Shown here piece after piece: positions 24,816 to 33,987 of a stretch of 64,000 nt of DNA. The DNA is from Salinivirga cyanobacteriivorans (GTDB lineage: Bacteria > Bacteroidota > Bacteroidia > Bacteroidales > Salinivirgaceae): assembly GCF_001443605.1 (NCBI RefSeq), contig NZ_CP013118.1, positions 248,001-312,000 on the forward strand, given 5' to 3'. Below the pieces are notes generated by a model. That model made no database searches, was not told the origin of the DNA, and saw only the letters and a list, made by a program, of their open reading frames with translations. The position numbers and the translations under genes are program-made. Each line of letters starts with the position of its first letter. The stretch's first letter is position 1.

Positions 24816-25446
24816 CTGAACAATGGTAACTTGTGCGTAAGGAAAAAGTGCCTACAGCAAGCGGTGGGAAAGCGGATGCAATAAGTGAAGTGAGGAACGA
24901 ACGAAACGGGTTGCAGACGCTGTGCAGCGATAGCGAGCCGCCTGCGAGTAGAGCAAGGGTGGCGCAAAAGAAAGCCTGACGAAGGAAGGCGGTTTGTGCC
25001 ATACGAAGGGCAATAAAACAAACGGAGTTACCAATAAAATCAATTATGTCACGAGGCTTGTTTTTTGCCCGTAGTAGGCGCCTACCTGCCGGAGGCATTT
25101 AAAAAAGTCGCCGTTACCCGCAGCGACCAGCAGGCTCGCTTAACTCGGGCAGCGGTTGGCTGTGACTGCGATGTGGAGTTTACGGAACATGGCAGGCGCA
25201 GACAAAGGAGCTGCCAATGAGGAAGATTGAGGAACGCAAAAAACATGACAAGCTCGGATCCGCCAGCTGGCGGAGGAGACCCGCAGGGCGGCACAGCGCT
25301 TTTTTATTCAATTGAAAAAAATAAAATGTCATAAAAATGTGCTGTGACGGCTTGGCCATGGCTTTTTGCTGACGAGTGATGACGAATACCGCTTTTCCGG
25401 ATTCCCGATACGTTGCACTATCGGGACAGGCTGTGCGGTGGGGTTT
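24816..25446. repeat. Conserved non-coding block (possible origin/transfer region), copy 2
   Basis: About 630 bp, visibly richer in G+C than its neighbours, shared in part with 39277-39862 and 52288-52884. The start (GTAACTTGTGCGTAAGG) and end (GTGACGGCTTGG to GTGCGGTGGGG) are conserved; the middle differs between copies. A hairpin TCCCGAT-10 nt-ATCGGGA lies at 25403-25426. Reading frames here are not gene-like. Role unknown. Confidence 0.6.
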
Positions 25447-25755
25447 CTAATATTCCAAAGGTTCTCGTTTTACATGACGAACTCTTAAAATCTGGATATT
25501 TTCATCAGTAATTTTATATGCAACCCTGTAATTATACAATTCAAAAGCTCTATAGTTACCTTTATTGTTAGTTTTGAACTTATCTGCCGGATATCTATGT
25601 GGTTGTTCCTGTATTTTATCAACTGTATCTAAAATACCATCTCTTACAGTGATTGCGCCTTGGTAAGATTCTTTTAATATTTTATTATAGGCTTTCTTTA
25701 ATTGGGTTTTTGCCTCTTTGTCCCATATAACAGGCAATTGTTTATTTGTTACCAT
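25447..25755 (-). CDS. ParE/RelE-family toxin
   Basis: 102 residues with the RelE/ParE core: WDKEAKTQLKKAYNKI, a turn with EQPHRYPADKF, NYRAFELYNYRVAYKI and the final strand IQILRVRHVKREPLEY. It overlaps the upstream antitoxin gene by 7 nt. Antitoxin-first order is typical of ParDE/RelBE. An identical toxin is at 52885-53193. Probable role: maintenance of the element. Confidence 0.88.
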   Translation of the reverse strand: MVTNKQLPVIWDKEAKTQLKKAYNKILKESYQGAITVRDGILDTVDKIQEQPHRYPADKFKTNNKGNYRAFELYNYRVAYKITDENIQILRVRHVKREPLEY

Positions 25756-25997
25756 CCCTTTGCTTCTTCTCTTAACGATTCTTGTGTGATGAATTGCCCT
25801 TTATTTATCCTCTCTTCTGCTTCTTCCAGTTCTTTGTTGTACTGAGCCACAGAAATTCGGTTTGACTTTTCTGCTGCTTTATCCAAAAAAGATTTCATCA
25901 TTGACAACATTGATTCTTTTTGTGCTTGAGAAAGCATGCTATAATAAAATTTAAACTCCTGATTTAATGTTTGTTCTTTCATCGCTCCTAATTTCAT
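25749..25997 (-). CDS. Antitoxin partner of ParE-like toxin
   Basis: An 82-residue helical, charged protein (FLDKAAEKSNRISVAQYNKE, LEEAEERINKGQFITQESL) of the kind that pairs with ParE/RelE toxins. It overlaps the toxin gene. The copy at 53187-53435 differs by one residue (SQAQKE versus SKAQKE). Assignment as antitoxin is by position, size and composition. Confidence 0.85.
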   Translation of the reverse strand: MKLGAMKEQTLNQEFKFYYSMLSQAQKESMLSMMKSFLDKAAEKSNRISVAQYNKELEEAEERINKGQFITQESLREEAKGW

Positions 25998-26037
25998 AGT
26001 TCTTTACAAATTTAACGATTAATAGTTACTTTCTGTT

Positions 26038-26902
26038 TCATTTCAACGGATGATATTTTTCTAACTCTTTCTGCAGATCTTCTAAATTGTCCGTTCTGTA
26101 ACGCTCTGTGCTGCTTACGTACTTGTGTCCGGCCATGTATTGCACTTCCCGTAAATTGTAATGTTGCAACCAATTTGTAATGACCGATGCCCTGATTTGT
26201 GCTATGTTTTTTAACCGTGGTTCGTAGCGGTTTATCATTGCTTTTATTCTCGACATTCCCCGGATCAATCGTTTTTTGTGGAACAAATAGTTTCCTTCAA
26301 TATCTTCATTTAAAGACTTTCTTTCTGTTAAAAGATATTCGTGCAAGGGCAGTATTTGAAAGGGTTTTAGCTCTAAAATACGTTTATTGGTTCGTCGGGT
26401 CGATGGGATATAAATTTTGCCTTTGTCCAATTGTAAATGATTGATTTCCAATTTTACCAGTTCGGAGATCTGTAAGCCCCTGGTATATTTTTAATCCCAA
26501 AACAACATGATAGGTTTTCAACGTATTTTCGTGCGTCCAGTGGTTGCGGCTTTCGGGGAACTTTTGATATATTTCATCGAGCTGTTTTTGGGTAAACAGA
26601 TCGTGCGGTACCGTGCGCTGTACGCCTTTTAACCGAACGTTTTCTGCAATATTCGGCAAGCCTTTAAATTCCAGGTAATAACCGATTTTCTTTAACTCTA
26701 AATTGATGGTTTTTGCTTGTATGCTTTGGCCTTTTCGATAGCGGATGTACTGCATTAATTGCTCATTATCAAAACTTTCAACTGAAAGAGATAGTTCATA
26801 CAAATAAAGTTTAAACTTCTTTTCAATGAAAGAACCGTAATCACCGGCCGTGCTTATGGCAAAGCCTTTTTTAACCAGGTATTGTTTAAAATGCTGATTC
26901 AT
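26038..26902 (-). pseudogene. Tyrosine recombinase, short partner, frameshifted (copy 2)
   Basis: The two halves 26384-26902 and 26038-26451 together cover the 287-residue protein seen intact in copies 1, 3 and 4. An extra C in the run at 26477-26480 (AAGCCCCTGG versus AAGCCCTGA in copy 4) shifts the frame within the box I region. The C-terminal half keeps IAQIRAS and GHKYVSSTERYR. Copy 2 therefore lacks this subunit unless supplied in trans. Confidence 0.9.
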
Positions 26903-27812
26903 TGACTAAATGGGTGTATTTCTGCGTTGTTTCAATCGACTTGTGCCCAAGGAACAAAGCAATGTTTTCTAACCGCATGCCGTCCTGTAAAAGATGCGTG
27001 GCAATGGAGTGCCGTAAAATGTGCAGCCCAAAGGTTTTCTGTTTTAGTTTTTCGTCGTTTGTTTGGTTTTTCAGTAGTTGCAAACGGTTGTACATGCCTT
27101 GCCGGCTCCACCGCTTTCCGCGACGGCTCAAAAGCAACGCCTCGTTTTTTTGCCTGTTTAAAAGTTCATTTCGTTGATGGAAAATGTATTCCTGCAGATC
27201 GGCTTTAACCTGCCTGCCCATGGGAATGTAACGCTGCCTGTAGCCTTTTCCTTGTCTGACGTAGAGTAAATTCTTATCAAAAAGCAGATCGCTGATGTTC
27301 AGCGCTGCGCCTTCGCTTGCCCGTAACCCGCAACCGTAATAGATCCCGAGCATGGCCGTATCTCTTTGGCGGTATAAATTATCCCGGTCTTTTGCAGCTT
27401 TGTACAAAGCTTGTATTTCCGGTTTGGTCAGATATGTGGCGGTTTCTGTTGTTTTCAGCAGTTCGGGTTTAATGGCGATGTTGGCCACTCCTGTGAGTTG
27501 TAGATATTTACTCAAAAGCCGCAGCGTGGTAATGTGTTTGTTGATGTAACCTGCACTCAGGCTGCCCGATCGGTTGCAGTTGGGGCGGTGCTGCAAATAA
27601 TCCAGGTAGCTTTTTATTTGCCCGGTTTTAAAGTTTCTAAAATGGTTCGTTTGGTTTTGCTCCAGAAAAGATAAAAATTCCTTTGTGTTCCAATAGCCGA
27701 GTTTTACCGTGTGGGGGTTGTAATTCAGTGTTTCCAACCACTTTCGGAAGTTTTCGGATAAAAACACGAACTGTTTACTTTCGATTCTCCTATTAACACT
27801 TTTTTGGGTCAC
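26886..27812 (-). CDS. Tyrosine recombinase, catalytic partner (copy 2)
   Basis: 308 residues with all catalytic boxes (GLRASEG, GKGYRQRYIPM, HILRHSIATHLL, LGHKSIETTQKYTH). The start appears to be GTG (GTGACCCAAAAAAGT) where copies 1 and 4 use ATG, because the local motif is GACCC instead of GTTCC. Gene order and 17-nt overlap are as in the other copies. Confidence 0.92.
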   Translation of the reverse strand: MTQKSVNRRIESKQFVFLSENFRKWLETLNYNPHTVKLGYWNTKEFLSFLEQNQTNHFRNFKTGQIKSYLDYLQHRPNCNRSGSLSAGYINKHITTLRLLSKYLQLTGVANIAIKPELLKTTETATYLTKPEIQALYKAAKDRDNLYRQRDTAMLGIYYGCGLRASEGAALNISDLLFDKNLLYVRQGKGYRQRYIPMGRQVKADLQEYIFHQRNELLNRQKNEALLLSRRGKRWSRQGMYNRLQLLKNQTNDEKLKQKTFGLHILRHSIATHLLQDGMRLENIALFLGHKSIETTQKYTHLVNESAF

Positions 27813-27884
27813 GGGTCGCTAAGGGTTAAATAATTGATTTACTTTTATTTCTGTGACCCAAATCGCATGAACCGCCAGAGGGTC
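27806..27884. repeat. GGGTC/GACCC repeat cluster (copy 2)
   Basis: GGGTC at 27806-27810 and 27813-27817, GACCC at 27855-27859, GGGTC at 27880-27884. Same arrangement as the GGAAC/GTTCC cluster of copies 1 and 4 but with a different pentamer. Here the distal units lie outside the primase frame. Confidence 0.6.
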
Positions 27885-30436
27885 GCCAGTTTTATTACTG
27901 GTTATTATTCTCTAATCTATCTATTTGATTTTTAAGATACTGTTTCACATCTTCACGCAACTTTGCAATATCATCCCACCAGAGTATCTTGTATTTATAG
28001 CCCCGGTTCTGATAACCGCCCATTTGCTGTAAGTATTCCAACTCCACCAAATCGTTAATATACCGTTGTAACTGGCTTTTACTGATATTCAAAGCATGTC
28101 GGATTTCCCGCTGCATAAATTCGTATTGTTCGGGGTTGGATTTGGTTTTAATGTGGTTTTTCAGTTCTTCGTAAAACTGTCTGAGTGAGCCGTCCAGCTC
28201 GTCAACTTTCAAAAAAATACTGTCGAACATGATCTCTACGGCTGTTTTCAGGTCTTCGGGTTCGGTGATTACCCGGCCTTGTCCATCTCGCTTTCGTTGG
28301 TATTGGTGGATTAAGGTCACTTGTTTTACAAAACTCAAAAACAGTTCGTGTAAACGCCTTATTTTATGGGCTTGCGGTGGTAGTTTTATCTTGTCGGCAT
28401 AGGGGTTGATTACTTTCAGCGGCTTTAACATGCGGATGCTGTTTTGCAAAAATTCCTTTGCTTCAACTTCCAGCTTTTTTTCTATCGTTCCGCTGGCGGT
28501 TTTGCTTTGGTAGTTCATGATCTTTTGGGTTTGCTCGCTGCTTTCATCAACGGCCACAATAAACATACGGCTCATGTTGTCTTCATAAATTTGTCCGTGC
28601 GTGGTGGCGCATATCGAAGCCATCGGGCCACGAACAATACGCTGTGCGCTGCGTATGTTTCCGTTTTCGTCTTTCTGGCTGGTGCTGCTGCTAAGTTGTT
28701 CGTTACTGATCAGCTCGCGCCAGGCAAACAAGGCTTCTTCTTTCAACCCGTCAATGTCTTCCAAACAGATCAGTTTATTTCTAAAAAAGTATTCATCGTA
28801 ATTGTAAAAACTATTTTCGGTAACCCTGGTAAATTTCACCACCCGTTCCGGTGGCATCAGTGCCGCTATCTTGCTCAAAAGGTGCGTCTTTCCGCTGCCC
28901 GAACTGCCTTGTATTAAAGCATGTAGCGTATCTTTCATTTTATGGCTCGTACCGATAATAAACAAAAACAAACGGTTGTTTTCTTCGCCCACGATGCCGC
29001 TTTGGCCGATCAATTCGTTTAAGTTTTGTATTAAATCTTCTTTCTGCAGAAAGGCTTTGCATTTGGCTTGTTCCGGCAACCTTAAAGCTTTGTCGTTTGA
29101 GTTTTCTTCGGTGGATTGTTGCAGTTGATTATCTCTGTATTCTTCCAGTAAATCGGTTAATTGAGATAGATCGTTTTCCACCAAATCACTGCGCAAGTCC
29201 AGTTTTTCCGATGCTTCACGGGCTTCTTTCCGGGTTTGTTTTTCTTCGTACAGATCCAGTCGGCAGCGGTATTTTATCCCCGTTTCCGGGTGCTGCACGT
29301 CCAAACTCACCAGCATGCGATCGAAGGTTTTCGGCAGGCTGCCTTTGATGATGTAGCGGGCGGTGGGGGTTTGGTGGATGATCTTGTTGGGAATATCGGT
29401 TTTTAATGGTGACAGGGCGTGGACTGTCTGTACGGCGGCGGTGGCCGCTTTTGTTTGATTGCTATATTGTTTTATTGTTAAATTGTTAGATAATTGAGAG
29501 GCTTTTAGATCCACAGGCTGCCGTTCTTCGATGAGTTGTAAAATGGCTTCTTTGCCGTAGTTTACAAAAAGGCTGTTGATGTCTTCGCCGTCGGGAGTTG
29601 TTACTGTTGAGACAAGGCATGCCTTGTCTTTACGCAGTTCTTCGCTGTATTTTGTTGCTCCCTGTTTTCCGGCTGTATCACCATCAAAGAAAAAGATTAC
29701 TTCTTGCAGGTTGGATAATTGGCTTATGGCTGCTTTGTGTTCGGCGGTTAGGCCGTTGGTGCCGTAAGCGGCTAAAATTGAATATTGATTATTTTCTATT
29801 GATAATTGAAGTGTGGCTGCATCTATGATGGCCTCGGTGATTATCAGGGTTTCAGTGTGTTTGTCAGGGTAGTGTGGATAAAGTCCTTTCCGGTTTTCGG
29901 TGTAGTAGTGTTTGCCAAATTCTGCGTTATGGCCGTTGCTTTCGGTGATTCTTCTGCCGTACAGGCTTACGATATTCCCGTTTTTGTCTTTCAATGGGAA
30001 GGTGATGCACTGTTTGAGTTTTTTCCAGTTTACACCGCTATTGTAGCCAACTTCTTGTAATTGTTCTAAGCAGCGGTTTCTCAAATATTCTTGTGCTTTG
30101 GGGCTGCGTGGGAGGCCTTCTTTTTGCCTGTTAAATAGCTCGGCAAAGTTTTCGGCCTCCGCAGCCCGCTTGGATGCAATCCCCATTACATCGGTATTTT
30201 GGGTGTGTTCTGTTGTGTTGCCATTGGCCAGTTCCGTGGCTATTTTCAGGGCAGCGTGTTTGCTACAATTCTCTTTATCCTGGATAAATTGTATCACATC
30301 ACCTGTCTTGCCGCAGCCAAAGCAGTTGTAGGTGTTGGTGTCTGTATATATTTTGCAGCTGGGTTTATCGTCCTTATGGAACGGGCATTTGATATGGTCG
30401 TTCTTATCCGGTTTAATTCCGTAATTCTGACTAACG

Positions 30437-31816
30437 TTAAAAATTGTAATTGGGGCTCAGCGAGTTACCCAAATTAATATCTTCAGTCTTTATGTCAAAT
30501 TTAGCCATTTGTTTTTTAATTCTTTTTACTAATCCTAATTTTCTTTTTTGGTCAAGGAATAAATATGCTGTTGGTGGATCATAGGGAACTTGTTTTACGA
30601 CCATTGTCCATATTACTGTTGCAAGTTTTCTTGCTGTTGCGCTTACTGCCGCTTGTCGTCCTTTTCGATAAGCGATGCGCTTAAAGAAGTCTGACATATG
30701 TGTATCTTTTAGATTTCCAATTGCATTTGCTGAATGTCGCAGTGCTATTTTTAAACGATTACTTCCTTTGGGTATTTTATTACTAAGAATTTTTCCTCCG
30801 GAGATTTTATTATTAGGAGCTAGTCGTAACCAAGAACAAAACTCTTTGGCTGTTTTAAATTTTTTAAAGCCATCTATACCTATTTCACTCATAATTGACA
30901 TAACTGTTGCATGACTCACCCCCTCAATAGCCATAAGGTCAACACCCCCAAAGTATTGGTAAGCTATTTGATTAAAGTTCTTTATATCAATAGCATTTTT
31001 ATTAATTCTTTTGTGTGGTTTTGCTGTTGTCTTTAGCTTTTGTTTTACTGGATGCTTTTGTATTTCATTTTTTATTAATTTCTCTATTTCCTTATCGCAT
31101 TCCTTAATTTTTCTTTGAAAGAATTTATAACTATCATACTCTTGCTTTAACCCAAATAAATAATCTACCCTGTTGTTGCCATGTAAAGCTTTAGCTATTT
31201 CTTCTTTGGGTTTTCTACAATTATAATGTCTATGTTCTGCTAATGAATAAGGATCAAGATTTCCATTACAAATATCTTCTATGATTTTAAGTCCTGTGAG
31301 ACCACATACATCATTTACAACTACATCTAAACGAAAATTTAAAAATTTAAGATACTTCTGCATTTTTCGAGATGCACTTGCTGCTAATTCCAGCCAGTTT
31401 GTTCTTTGACGACAATAAGTTCGTAATATTTCTGTATTCTCATCAGGTAAAAAACTACTTGTCAACAAACCTAAAGAATGAAGCTTTTGAATCCACCGAC
31501 TATCTTTTACATCTGTCTTTTTTCCTTTTGCATTTTTTGTAAACTTTCCATTACATAAAACAACTTCAATTCCATGCTTTTGCAATTCCACATATAAATT
31601 TTGCCAGTAATCGCCTGTTGATTCCATTGCAACAGAAGTAATGCCATAAGATAATAGCCATTCGCATAATTTAACTAAATCTTCGGCATATACTCCGAAT
31701 TCTTTAACATCTTCTAAAGATTGTCCGACTGCTACAAAATGAGATTTACTACCAACATCAATTCCTGCTGCATTGTAATTTATAATCTCCATTTTAATTT
31801 TCTTTTTCCTTGCCAT
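30437..31816 (-). CDS. IS110-family DEDD transposase
   Basis: 459 residues: N-terminal RuvC-like domain (AAGIDVGSKSHFVAVG, VAMESTGDYWQNLY, NAKGKKTDVKDSRW) with the DEDD-type acidic residues, a coiled middle, and a C-terminal Tnp20 domain (IEGVSHATVMSIMSEIG, FKTAKEFCSWLRLAPNNKIS, ALRHSANAIGN) in which the serine is expected. These are the typical IS110 features. The enzyme appears complete. Confidence 0.94.
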   Translation of the reverse strand: MARKKKIKMEIINYNAAGIDVGSKSHFVAVGQSLEDVKEFGVYAEDLVKLCEWLLSYGITSVAMESTGDYWQNLYVELQKHGIEVVLCNGKFTKNAKGKKTDVKDSRWIQKLHSLGLLTSSFLPDENTEILRTYCRQRTNWLELAASASRKMQKYLKFLNFRLDVVVNDVCGLTGLKIIEDICNGNLDPYSLAEHRHYNCRKPKEEIAKALHGNNRVDYLFGLKQEYDSYKFFQRKIKECDKEIEKLIKNEIQKHPVKQKLKTTAKPHKRINKNAIDIKNFNQIAYQYFGGVDLMAIEGVSHATVMSIMSEIGIDGFKKFKTAKEFCSWLRLAPNNKISGGKILSNKIPKGSNRLKIALRHSANAIGNLKDTHMSDFFKRIAYRKGRQAAVSATARKLATVIWTMVVKQVPYDPPTAYLFLDQKRKLGLVKRIKKQMAKFDIKTEDINLGNSLSPNYNF

Positions 31817-32140
31817 AATTTTCTTTTTTAAGTTTTATAATGACTCTAAGGAAATGTATCTTTGAATCGAGAAATATTCTGAACGGGGTTGCTAAACAGC
31901 ACCACCACTGGATTTATCAACAGGCCTCTGAAATGCATCTTCAGGGGCTTTTTACATTTCGACCAGAATGCGCCACGGGCTTTAAAAAGCACCAGTTAAA
32001 AATCGGTCACACAAAGAGTCGGTTCAAATATAATAGAAATCTATTTCGGAGGTACTTATACGTTAGCAGAAGGACTTAATCTGAGCTGGAGGAGTAGATA
32101 AATTAGCTAAAATCTACTTCGGAAGTTCATATATGGGGAA
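31817..32140 (-). ncRNA. IS110 non-coding end, candidate bridge RNA region
   Basis: 322 bp without a gene between the transposase start and the IS edge. In IS110-group elements the long non-coding end upstream of the transposase encodes the bridge RNA whose loops pair with target and donor DNA. I do not see a defined structure by eye; the assignment rests on family knowledge and position. Confidence 0.5.
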
Positions 32141-32222
32141 TGCGCCAAAACGCTCATTATGGGCAGCCGTTTTTTAATGTCGGGGATTTGCATGGGGAAA
32201 AAGTTTAAAAATTTTACAGTTG

Positions 32223-32349
32223 CTAATATTTGGTACAAATCTATAAAATTTTACGGTTTGCGTGCGCAATTTGTGATTTTATTTTATAAAATATTCGCAA
32301 TATATTTGTGTTTATAGCGAATATAGCGCTATTACATACCAAATATTAG
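32223..32349. promoter_or_regulatory. Divergent primase/xre promoter-operator region (copy 2)
   Basis: The 13-bp sequence CTAATATTTGGTA at 32223-32235 and its exact inverse TACCAAATATTAG at 32337-32349 bracket the region. The first abuts the primase -7 box TAGATTTG (complement of 32236-32243). The second lies 5 bp before the xre ATG. The xre -7 box is TATATTTG at 32301-32308. Confidence 0.7.
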
Positions 32350-32354
32350 TTTAA

Positions 32355-32702
32355 ATGGATAGTTTCGGAAAAAAATTGAGGGAATGCAGGGAGGCAAAAA
32401 AACTCTCACAAAATGAGCTTGCAAAATTGATTGAAGCACATCATTCTATTATTGGAAAATACGAACGCGATGAAGTAAAACCCTCAATTGATGTGGTGAA
32501 AAAAATGGCTAATATTTTGGACACAACGGTAGGTTATTTGCTTGGCGAAAGCCAAAATTCACAGGTTCTGAAAGACCCGGCCATGATGCAACGCCTGAAC
32601 GATATCGCCACTTTCCAGGAAAAAGACCGCGAACACATCCTATACACCCTCGATGCAATGATCCGAGACGTTAAGACAAGGCAGGCTTATTTTAATAAAT
32701 AA
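32355..32702 (+). CDS. XRE-family repressor (element copy 2)
   Basis: 115 residues: HTH in LRECREAKKLSQNELAKLIE and IIGKYERDEVKPSID, then ILDTTVGYLLGES and the C-terminal MMQRLNDIATFQEKDREHIL / YTLDAMIRDVKTRQAYFNK. The C-terminal third is the part found as remnants at 12880-13001 and 18068-18189. It should repress both divergent promoters via the 13-bp repeats. The YARHG immunity gene converges on it with a 13-bp gap. Confidence 0.92.
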   Translation: MDSFGKKLRECREAKKLSQNELAKLIEAHHSIIGKYERDEVKPSIDVVKKMANILDTTVGYLLGESQNSQVLKDPAMMQRLNDIATFQEKDREHILYTLDAMIRDVKTRQAYFNK

Positions 32703-32715
32703 AAACCAATCCTGA

Positions 32716-33987
32716 CTATTTACCCAATTCTTTTTCAGTATTGGTGATTAGTTTGATATTAAATTTATCTGTTTCAGTTAACTTATCATTTATATTTTTC
32801 GTTCGTTTCCCTTTCTTCTCGTAATGATTATAAAAGGCAAACAGGTTAAAATAGGCTTGATAGAATTCAGAGCTAAATGCATAATTATATTTTGCAAATA
32901 TACTATTGCGCAATATTCCCAATGTGTAAAGATCCAATCCTTTTATATCATCTTTTGTGAGTTTTTCGTTCTGATGTCCTTTATACATGGCTAAATCGAG
33001 TTGGGGGATGAATTTGTAGGGAATGATAACTTTATTTTTAGAGTCCAAATTTGAAAGTAAGAAATAATGCTTTATATCATTGCCCTGAATATTGATTCCA
33101 CTAATTAATTCAATATTATTAATCCATGCTAGAACTTTTTTCTTTTTAAGCTTTTCAATATCTAATATGTATCCTTCATAATATAAAGGATTTGGCCGAT
33201 CCTGATCATATATTCTATTATTAAGCCTAACAGTCTTTTGAGATTCATCTATAAATAACATCTCAAGCAAATAACCATTTAAAACATCAAACTTGAAAAG
33301 GTCTTTGATTTCTTTCACACCTGCAGCAGTTGCAATAAAAAAGCGATAGTTTGAGCAGTCTGCTCCTTCTGGATTCATGCAAATTTGAATAATTGCACTA
33401 TTAGATTCAAAAAACAAAACTTCTTCAACATTGGCATAATAGATATCACCTAATCCTTCAAAATAGGTTTTTTTAATAAATGGGTCGAAATCTGCAATTT
33501 CTTTTCCTTTTTTGTTTAAGAAGTTGGCAGTTTTAATTTTAAATTCATTATTTTTTATTACATGGTAAAACCTTTTAAATGAATTATCCTGAATAAAACT
33601 ATCTTGTTGATTGCGAGAATAAGAATACCCAAAATCTTTAAACACAGAATCTTCAAATGAATACTGTACAAATTTTAGTTTCCCATTCTTTTTGCTATCT
33701 GGTGTTTGAATAAATAAGAATTCGTCAATTTTAAAAGGATTTTTGAAAAATGTATTATTACAATCTAATGGACGACCATTAACAAAAAGATTGCAGCTCT
33801 TCGAATCAAATTTTTTTGCAAGTATTTCTATAAATAGTGTATCATAAATATAGATTCCTTTATAATCATTATTATACTTTGCATTATATGTTTTTATAAC
33901 AGTATCAAGTTTAAATTCAACTTGTGAGAACGATATTTGCCACAAGGTTAAAAAGCTAATTATAATTACAATTGTTCTTTTTTTCAT
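32716..33987 (-). CDS. Exported YARHG-domain protein, putative immunity to secreted amidase
   Basis: 423 residues with signal peptide MKKRTIVIIISFLTLWQISFSQ and a C-terminal YARHG-like domain (LYTLGILRNSIFAKYNYAFS, EFYQAYFNLFAFYNHYE), more diverged than the two others in this window. It overlaps the amidase-like gene upstream by 4 nt (ATGA), showing tight coupling. It is the third case of a YARHG protein after an NlpC/P60-like protein. Confidence 0.75.
   Translation of the reverse strand: MKKRTIVIIISFLTLWQISFSQVEFKLDTVIKTYNAKYNNDYKGIYIYDTLFIEILAKKFDSKSCNLFVNGRPLDCNNTFFKNPFKIDEFLFIQTPDSKKNGKLKFVQYSFEDSVFKDFGYSYSRNQQDSFIQDNSFKRFYHVIKNNEFKIKTANFLNKKGKEIADFDPFIKKTYFEGLGDIYYANVEEVLFFESNSAIIQICMNPEGADCSNYRFFIATAAGVKEIKDLFKFDVLNGYLLEMLFIDESQKTVRLNNRIYDQDRPNPLYYEGYILDIEKLKKKKVLAWINNIELISGINIQGNDIKHYFLLSNLDSKNKVIIPYKFIPQLDLAMYKGHQNEKLTKDDIKGLDLYTLGILRNSIFAKYNYAFSSEFYQAYFNLFAFYNHYEKKGKRTKNINDKLTETDKFNIKLITNTEKELGK

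Larger units (their letters stand above)
30426..32141 (-). mobile_element. IS110-family insertion sequence
   Basis: About 1.7 kb inserted in the primase gene; ends set by comparison with uninterrupted copy 3 (CCGTAATGCGCC). Only AAT is shared at the two junctions (30423-30425 and 32139-32141), with no clear terminal inverted repeats, as is usual for IS110. Holds one transposase gene and a 322-bp non-coding leader. Confidence 0.85.
27895..32193 (-). pseudogene. CHC2/Toprim primase-ATPase interrupted by IS110-like element (copy 2)
   Basis: The main part (27895 to about 30425) includes the second half of the CHC2 finger, Toprim (EVIFFFDGDTAG), the Walker A box GSSGSGKTHL and the C-terminal winged-helix-like region ending QIDRLENNNQ. 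The first residues, including the start MQIPDIKKRLPIMS, are at about 32141-32193 beyond the IS. Joining them recreates CCGTAATGCGCC as in copy 3. The C-terminal third is nearly identical to copy 3 while the N-terminal two thirds are closer to copies 1 and 4, so the gene is mosaic. Confidence 0.88.
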
